NCBI RefSeq assembly: GCF_016464625.1
Contig: NZ_JAEAGO010000002.1
Span: 434,001 to 498,000, forward strand
Length of the DNA: 64,000 bases
Direction: 5' to 3'
DNA from: Penaeicola halotolerans
GTDB lineage: Bacteria; Bacteroidota; Bacteroidia; Cytophagales; Cyclobacteriaceae
Below, one piece after another: positions 59,858 to 64,000 of the stretch (its first letter is position 1; each line of letters opens with the position of its first letter). The position numbers were made by a program, and so were the translations under genes. Under the pieces are notes generated by a model. The model was given only the letters and a program-made list of their open reading frames with translations. It was not told the DNA's origin and did not search any database.

Positions 59858-61066
59858 TTAGGCAGGAGCGTTCACATAATCACTTAAATAGGCATAAGGA
59901 GGCGTTAATTTTCCAGCATGAGCAATAGTGGCTCTTTGTAGCATAGGGTTTTGAGCGTCCATGATCACGGGTATGACATGGGTCATTAGTTGCTTGCCAA
60001 AAGATAAGGAAGCGTCTCTTGGTAGCTCACAAGGAAGATTATCTATAGCCATGACGCTGATATGGTCTTCATCAGAGAAAGCAGATTTTTCTTCTAATGA
60101 GATGGTCTCTATATCATATACTGGATCTAAGATCGTACTCGCTCGATGTGTGGTAGGGATGGATCCATCGATATCACAAGTCACATCTGCAATCACACGG
60201 ATTTTAAAGTCAATATTTCCAACAGCTGCTTTTTCAAAAAGTCTAGGCGCTTTAGGATCCCAGTAGGCACAAGCGATCAACATATCAGCTACAGCAGCAA
60301 AGTGCATGAAGGTACTTTTAAAAGCCGTTGGGTCTTTATAAAAATCTTGTTTAGAGAAATCGCCACCATCTTTTCTCTCATGATAATCTGCACTACTGAG
60401 TGCTGCATAGACGGGATGGTCAAAGTTTTGCTCTAGAAGTTCTGTCGGTGAGACTTTGGCTATGCCCATACGATCCAGCACTCCCATAGCACCACCAGCT
60501 ACTCGGCCACCTCCTGTGAGGACGATTTTGATTGGAGGTAGATTCACTTTAGCATACTCTGTTTCCATATCTGCTAAGTCAAAACAGTCTTTGGCTCGTC
60601 TTAGATCAAAGCATTTGTACTTTTTACCATAAGTCCAAATGGCATTATAAGCACCGACTATTCCAGCATATTTTCCAAAAGCTGTCACTCGCTCCCCTCT
60701 CTCGTCTACGAGGCATTCATAGTCTATCAGGGTGATATTTTTAGCCAAAATGGCTTGAAGTAGCTTTCGATTATGTGCTTGTTTTTTGATCGTATGAGAA
60801 AAGAAGAAATAAGTCTTATCAGGAATCAGTGAGTCGATAGGTACTTCTTTGATTCCTATGAGGATATCAGATTGACCGAGTGCCGCGCTACATTCGATTC
60901 CATGGTCTTTATATTCTTGATCAGTATAGCATCTAAACTCACTTGGCTCGATACTTATAGAAAGTTGGTTCTGCGAGTCTTCTTGAATTTGCTTACATTG
61001 CTGTGGACTAAAGGCCACTCTTTTGTCAGCGGGCACTTTTCCTTCTCTGATGAGTGTGATTTTCAT
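59858..61066 (-). CDS. Alanine/saccharopine dehydrogenase-like NAD(P)-dependent oxidoreductase
   Basis: 402 residues. The N-terminal AlaDH/PNT domain begins MKITLIREGKVPADKRVAFSP and includes DILIGIKEVP and KTYFFFSHTIKKQ; the Rossmann part has VLTGGGRVAGGAMGVLDRMGI. The FFSHTIKKQ and SADYHER features are closer to lysine-forming saccharopine dehydrogenase than to true alanine dehydrogenase, but a saccharopine lysine pathway is not otherwise evident and lysC is present nearby, so the physiological reaction is uncertain. It is upstream of deoC and acyP on the same strand and divergent from the methyltransferase at 61100. Confidence 0.82.
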   Translation of the reverse strand: MKITLIREGKVPADKRVAFSPQQCKQIQEDSQNQLSISIEPSEFRCYTDQEYKDHGIECSAALGQSDILIGIKEVPIDSLIPDKTYFFFSHTIKKQAHNRKLLQAILAKNITLIDYECLVDERGERVTAFGKYAGIVGAYNAIWTYGKKYKCFDLRRAKDCFDLADMETEYAKVNLPPIKIVLTGGGRVAGGAMGVLDRMGIAKVSPTELLEQNFDHPVYAALSSADYHERKDGGDFSKQDFYKDPTAFKSTFMHFAAVADMLIACAYWDPKAPRLFEKAAVGNIDFKIRVIADVTCDIDGSIPTTHRASTILDPVYDIETISLEEKSAFSDEDHISVMAIDNLPCELPRDASLSFGKQLMTHVIPVIMDAQNPMLQRATIAHAGKLTPPYAYLSDYVNAPA

Positions 61067-61099
61067 AGATGCTCAAAAAAATTATCAAACTGGTTTCTC

Positions 61100-61684
61100 A
61101 TGATAGGTGATTATACAATCTTAATCCTTTCTTGGGTCGCTTTTTACAGCTTACATAGCTTGCTGGCTAGCGACAAGTTAACAAGAAAATATCAGCCAAC
61201 TGAGGCTTCTCGATTTAATCGCTACCGGCTGTTGTTTTCCTTATTTTTCACCATATTTTTATTGGTCATCATGGTCTTTTCGGTCAGGATCACAGAAGAT
61301 TTTTTGTTTGAACAAAGTCGCCAAACGATCTACATAGGATTATTGCTGACTACTGTTGGCGTGCTGATCATCAAGCGGGCATTTAGACACATGAGTGTTA
61401 GATCATTTTTAGGTTTGCAAAAAGAGCAGCAAGGCAAAAAAGAGCTAGTCATCCAAGGAGCTTATGCTTGGGTGAGGCATCCCATTTATTCTGGTACTTT
61501 ATTGATTTTTATAGGTTATCTGATTTACTACCCAACTGGGTCAAGTCTGATTCATTTACTGATGACATTGGTATATTTACCTATCGGGATTAGGCTAGAA
61601 GAGCAAAAGCTGACTGCCCTATTTGGAGAGGATTATTTGAGGTATAAAACACGAGTGAAGGCAGTCATCCCTCGGCTACTATAA
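61100..61684 (+). CDS. Isoprenylcysteine methyltransferase-family membrane protein
   Basis: 194 residues from ATG 61100. A longer frame to 60872 overlaps the divergent dehydrogenase gene and is not protein-like, so I rejected it. It has about five hydrophobic helices and the family signature GAYAWVRHPIYSGTLL followed by RLEEQKLTALFGEDYLRYK (the RHP-x-Y and EE-x-L pattern). It resembles NnrU/ICMT-type methyltransferases; the substrate is probably a membrane lipid or prenylated molecule. Shorter than its relative at 51360, lacking the C-terminal extension. Confidence 0.82.
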   Translation: MIGDYTILILSWVAFYSLHSLLASDKLTRKYQPTEASRFNRYRLLFSLFFTIFLLVIMVFSVRITEDFLFEQSRQTIYIGLLLTTVGVLIIKRAFRHMSVRSFLGLQKEQQGKKELVIQGAYAWVRHPIYSGTLLIFIGYLIYYPTGSSLIHLLMTLVYLPIGIRLEEQKLTALFGEDYLRYKTRVKAVIPRLL

Positions 61685-61708
61685 AAAAACCTCGGTGTTA
61701 GCCGAGGT
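61683..61708 (-). terminator. Terminator of the gltX unit (minus strand)
   Basis: ACCTCGG (61689-61695) with CCGAGGT (61702-61708); on the minus strand seven T follow. Confidence 0.82.
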
Positions 61709-61716
61709 CTCTGTTA

Positions 61717-61935
61717 TCATTTCTTTCCTTTTTTCTTAGGGATGTCTAGATCGTCTCTATCTCTGAGTTTCTTATCATCTACTGTCTTATTGAGAAAATC
61801 ATTGATCTTGTCAATATCAAAAGAAGTCTTGATCTCTCCAAAGGAGTCAATATTGATATCGAAGCCTTTCAAGTCATCATGAACTCGAGGCTTTTGCTCT
61901 TCTTTTTTTTCTTTATCCTCAGATTTCTTTGCCAT
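61717..61935 (-). CDS. Small charged conserved protein after gltX
   Basis: 72 residues, very rich in Lys, Asp and Glu, with Lys-rich ends and a central LKGFDINIDSFGEIKTSFDIDKINDFLNKTV-type segment (positions about 23-53) ending in DDKKLRDR. I remember similar short proteins in other Bacteroidota, often next to gltX, with no known role. It is separated from gltX by one base and shares its terminator, so it is co-transcribed. Likely cytoplasmic, perhaps an RNA- or synthetase-associated factor; this is speculative. Confidence 0.75.
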   Translation of the reverse strand: MAKKSEDKEKKEEQKPRVHDDLKGFDINIDSFGEIKTSFDIDKINDFLNKTVDDKKLRDRDDLDIPKKKGKK

Positions 61936-61936
61936 A

Positions 61937-63478
61937 TCAATGAATATAAGCTTTCAAATTGTCAATTGCAAAATCAATACGCTTAATGACTTCCTCTTTG
62001 CCAATAATTTCGATCACTTCCATCAGATCAGGACCAGCACCGACTCCAGTGATGGCGAGTCTCACGCCTTGCATGACTTTGCCCATACCGATTCCTTTTT
62101 TCTCTAAAGCAGTAGTCAAAAGCGCCTTAGCTAGCTCTGGGGTGATTGTTTCAGTGTTTGCCAGTAACTCTTCTTTATAAGCGGTCAAGGCATTGACAGT
62201 ATCGTTATTCCATTTTTTCTCAGCGATCTTCTCATCAAAGCTCGTTGGAGATAGGAAGAAAAATTTACCCTCTTTCCAAAAGTCTGTAGGGAAGGTAGCA
62301 CGCTCTTTCATCACCCCACATACTTTAGCGGCTTTCTCAGGCGTACAAGCTATTCCCTCTTGCTTCAGTGAAGCTAGTAGGTATTCAGCTAGTTCCACAT
62401 TTGGCTTGGCTCTGAGGTATATTTCATTGAACCAGTTGGCTTTGTTGATGTCAAACTTAGTCCCAGACTTACCGATACGCTCGACTGTGAAGGCTTCGAT
62501 GAGTTGTTCTTTAGAGAAAATCTCCTCTTGATTGCCTGGATTCCAGCCAAGTAGTGCTAGGAAGTTGACAAATGCGTCTGGAAGATAGCCTGACTCTCTG
62601 AATCCTGCTACTTGACCACCAGTATTTGGATCGGTCCACTCCAGTGGAAATACAGGGAATCCGTGCTTTTCGGCATCACGCTTACTGAGTTTGCCATTAC
62701 CATCAGGCTTGAGCAAGAGGGGTAAGTGTGCAAATTGAGGCATGGTATCTTCCCAGCCGAAGTATTTGTAAAGTAGGACGTGTAGCGGTGCTGAAGGCAG
62801 CCATTCTTCACCCCTGATGACATGCGTGATTCCCATGAGGTGGTCATCTACGATATTGGCCAAGTGATAAGTAGGCATCCCGTCAGACTTCATGAGTACC
62901 TTATCATCTAGTGTAGATGAATGTACCATGACCCATCCACGGATCATGTCATTGAGTCTGACTTCCTCTTTTCTTGGGATTTTGATACGGATCACATAAG
63001 GTTCTCCAGAAGCTAGTCTCGCTTTTACCTCATCTTCAGGAAGGGTTAGCGAGTTTTTCATGGTAGTTCTGGTGATCGAATTGTACTGTGGGGATACCAC
63101 ACGGGCAGCAGTTAGGCGCTCACGCATCGCATCTAGTTCTTCTGAGGTGTCAAAAGCATAGTAAGCGTGGCCTTTCTCTACTAAGTCTAGGGCGTACTGC
63201 ATATACATAGCCTTACGCTCAGACTGTCTGTATGGGCCATGAGGACCGCCTTTCCACGGATCTTCATCTGTTTCTATCCCTGCCCAGGCTAGGGATTCTT
63301 TGATATATTCTTCAGCTCCAGGGACAAATCTCGTCTGGTCAGTATCTTCTATTCTGATGAGGAATTTCCCTCCATTTTTCTTTGCAAAAAGGTAATTGTA
63401 TAGGGCCGTTCTCACCCCTCCGATATGTAGAGCTCCTGTTGGGCTAGGAGCAAATCTTACGCGAACTTCTCTTTCCAT
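61937..63478 (-). CDS. gltX: Glutamate--tRNA ligase
   Basis: 513-residue class I aminoacyl-tRNA synthetase. HIGH-type motif in RFAPSPTGALHIGG, KMSKS-type motif in GKLSKRDAEKHG. The start ATG 63478 (MEREVRVRFAPSP) is preferred over the frame start at 63544, which falls inside a TACCTTTG -7 box. The length suits a discriminating or non-discriminating GluRS; which of the two cannot be told from the sequence, and no gatCAB genes are here. It heads a two-gene unit with the small charged protein. Confidence 0.96.
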   Translation of the reverse strand: MEREVRVRFAPSPTGALHIGGVRTALYNYLFAKKNGGKFLIRIEDTDQTRFVPGAEEYIKESLAWAGIETDEDPWKGGPHGPYRQSERKAMYMQYALDLVEKGHAYYAFDTSEELDAMRERLTAARVVSPQYNSITRTTMKNSLTLPEDEVKARLASGEPYVIRIKIPRKEEVRLNDMIRGWVMVHSSTLDDKVLMKSDGMPTYHLANIVDDHLMGITHVIRGEEWLPSAPLHVLLYKYFGWEDTMPQFAHLPLLLKPDGNGKLSKRDAEKHGFPVFPLEWTDPNTGGQVAGFRESGYLPDAFVNFLALLGWNPGNQEEIFSKEQLIEAFTVERIGKSGTKFDINKANWFNEIYLRAKPNVELAEYLLASLKQEGIACTPEKAAKVCGVMKERATFPTDFWKEGKFFFLSPTSFDEKIAEKKWNNDTVNALTAYKEELLANTETITPELAKALLTTALEKKGIGMGKVMQGVRLAITGVGAGPDLMEVIEIIGKEEVIKRIDFAIDNLKAYIH

Positions 63479-63541
63479 ATTGATATGAATGCTGTGTAAG
63501 GGAAAATGTTTGCTAATCCCTATTATTTGAAAATTTAGGGG

Positions 63542-63549
63542 CAAAGGTA
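63542..63549 (-). promoter_or_regulatory. -7 box of gltX
   Basis: TACCTTTG on the minus strand, about 64 bases before the gltX ATG; fits TAnnTTTG. Confidence 0.55.
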
Positions 63550-63597
63550 CGAAAATTAAAATAAGTCGCTATGTGCCTGAATAATATTAGCTACAGC

Positions 63598-64000
63598 TTA
63601 TTTAGTGAGGAGTTGGTGAAGTAGTCGCTGACTTGCGCGCATTTTTCTAGAGAATGTGTTGACTGCAAAAAGGTAATTGAATGTGCCAAAGCTGATAAAT
63701 AAAGCGGCAAAGAGTATTTGCTCTTTGAGGATGATCAGATAGAGCGCCATCAAGAGGCAAACTGCTGACCAAAAGAACAGAAAACAGATAGAACTAAAGA
63801 AAAGCTGATAGGTGATGAATATGATGGTGCCGCTTTTGGCAGTTTCTATTCTTCCTTTGATTTGGGGCAAAAAGCTATCCGCTCTTTTGATAAAGGGCGA
63901 AATACTAAATGAATGCTCTCCGATTTTGCCATTGAAGAAATAATGAGACTCCTCACGATAAGTACTGCTATCTAAAAAGTCTACATCTAAGGTAACTGTT
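63598..64000 (-). CDS. Membrane protein, 5' end cut by window edge
   Basis: The minus-strand frame ending TAA at 63598 stays open to base 64000 (44 more codons beyond the TTG at 63870), so the true start lies outside. The visible N-terminal part reads TVTLDVDFLDSSTYREESHY then FFNGKIGEHSFSISPFIKR; it is followed by two hydrophobic helices (TIIFITYQLFFSSICFLFFWS and CLLMALYLIILKEQILFAALF) and a basic end (SRKMRASQRLLHQLLTK). I do not recognise the family. A soluble beta-like start with a helix hairpin suggests an inner-membrane protein. Confidence 0.7.
   Translation of the reverse strand, partial: TVTLDVDFLDSSTYREESHYFFNGKIGEHSFSISPFIKRADSFLPQIKGRIETAKSGTIIFITYQLFFSSICFLFFWSAVCLLMALYLIILKEQILFAALFISFGTFNYLFAVNTFSRKMRASQRLLHQLLTK

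Noticed and set aside
60872-61099. 76-codon N-terminal extension of the methyltransferase-like gene
   Set aside because: It overlaps the 5' half of the divergent dehydrogenase gene, and its translation is not protein-like; ATG 61100 gives a proper membrane-protein start.

Overview
The window reads as chromosomal DNA of a Bacteroidota bacterium, most likely an aerobic (possibly marine) member of the Cytophagia; the family is not resolvable by eye. Support comes from gene families typical of that phylum (TonB-dependent receptors with an N-terminal carboxypeptidase-regulatory domain, DUF6702, PepSY transporters, 6-bladed beta-propeller lipoproteins), the near absence of Shine-Dalgarno sites, and -7 boxes of the Bacteroidota type TAnnTTTG in front of gltX, pdhA, the TPR gene, the XRE regulator, the large TonB receptor and the fluoride exporter. 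Both window edges cut a gene: a multi-PAS histidine kinase at the left and a small membrane protein on the minus strand at the right.

Layout. 1-7.0 kb: sensor kinase, secreted DinB-like protein and DUF6702 (minus), HupE/UreJ and an M1 peptidase (plus). 7.1-13.0 kb: an A+T-rich three-gene insert encoding a cytosine-5 DNA methyltransferase, a very large protein with two GHKL ATPase modules, and a receiver-like protein; start/stop codons overlap throughout. 13.1-15.3 kb: old yellow enzyme and a membrane-bound XRE regulator. 15.3-25.6 kb: a second defence-type island. It holds a winged-helix/PD-(D/E)XK nuclease, a helicase-free nuclease-methylase fusion with a specificity subunit, a HEPN protein and a RloC/PrrC-like AAA_13 ATPase, then an esterase. 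The island is bracketed by related 11-bp tandem arrays in opposite orientation and by REP-like hairpins. 25.6-30.0 kb: siderophore-type iron uptake (Cys/His-rich secreted protein, TonB receptor, PepSY protein). 30.1-34.1 kb: envelope genes (thioredoxin-fold protein, beta-propeller lipoprotein, carboxypeptidase-regulatory-domain protein, PagL-like lipid A deacylase). 34.1-46.1 kb: housekeeping (lysC, ribH, TPR protein, pdhA, recF, rluE-like, MoxR) interrupted by a CheB-CheR-PAS-kinase giant with two receiver proteins. 46.3-50.8 kb: exported lipoprotein plus TonB receptor. 50.9-64 kb: membrane methyltransferases, an epimerase, a TauE/SafE exporter, a fluoride riboswitch with CLC-F antiporter, an M14 carboxypeptidase, acyP, deoC, an alanine/saccharopine-dehydrogenase-like enzyme and gltX.

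The strongest candidates for something little described are: (i) the methyltransferase / double-GHKL ATPase / receiver-like operon at 7386-13012, which looks like a DNA-modification-coupled two-component-like system with no recognisable nuclease; (ii) the 16.5-24.0 kb locus, where a nuclease-methylase fusion may be joined to its specificity subunit by programmed -1 frameshifting (heptamer G GGA AAG at 19594, stop codon directly after it, stem-loop 5 nt further on) and where two candidate RNases (HEPN RxxxxH and a RloC-like R-x3-E...H) follow in the same operon; (iii) the shared 11-bp repeat arrays flanking that island.
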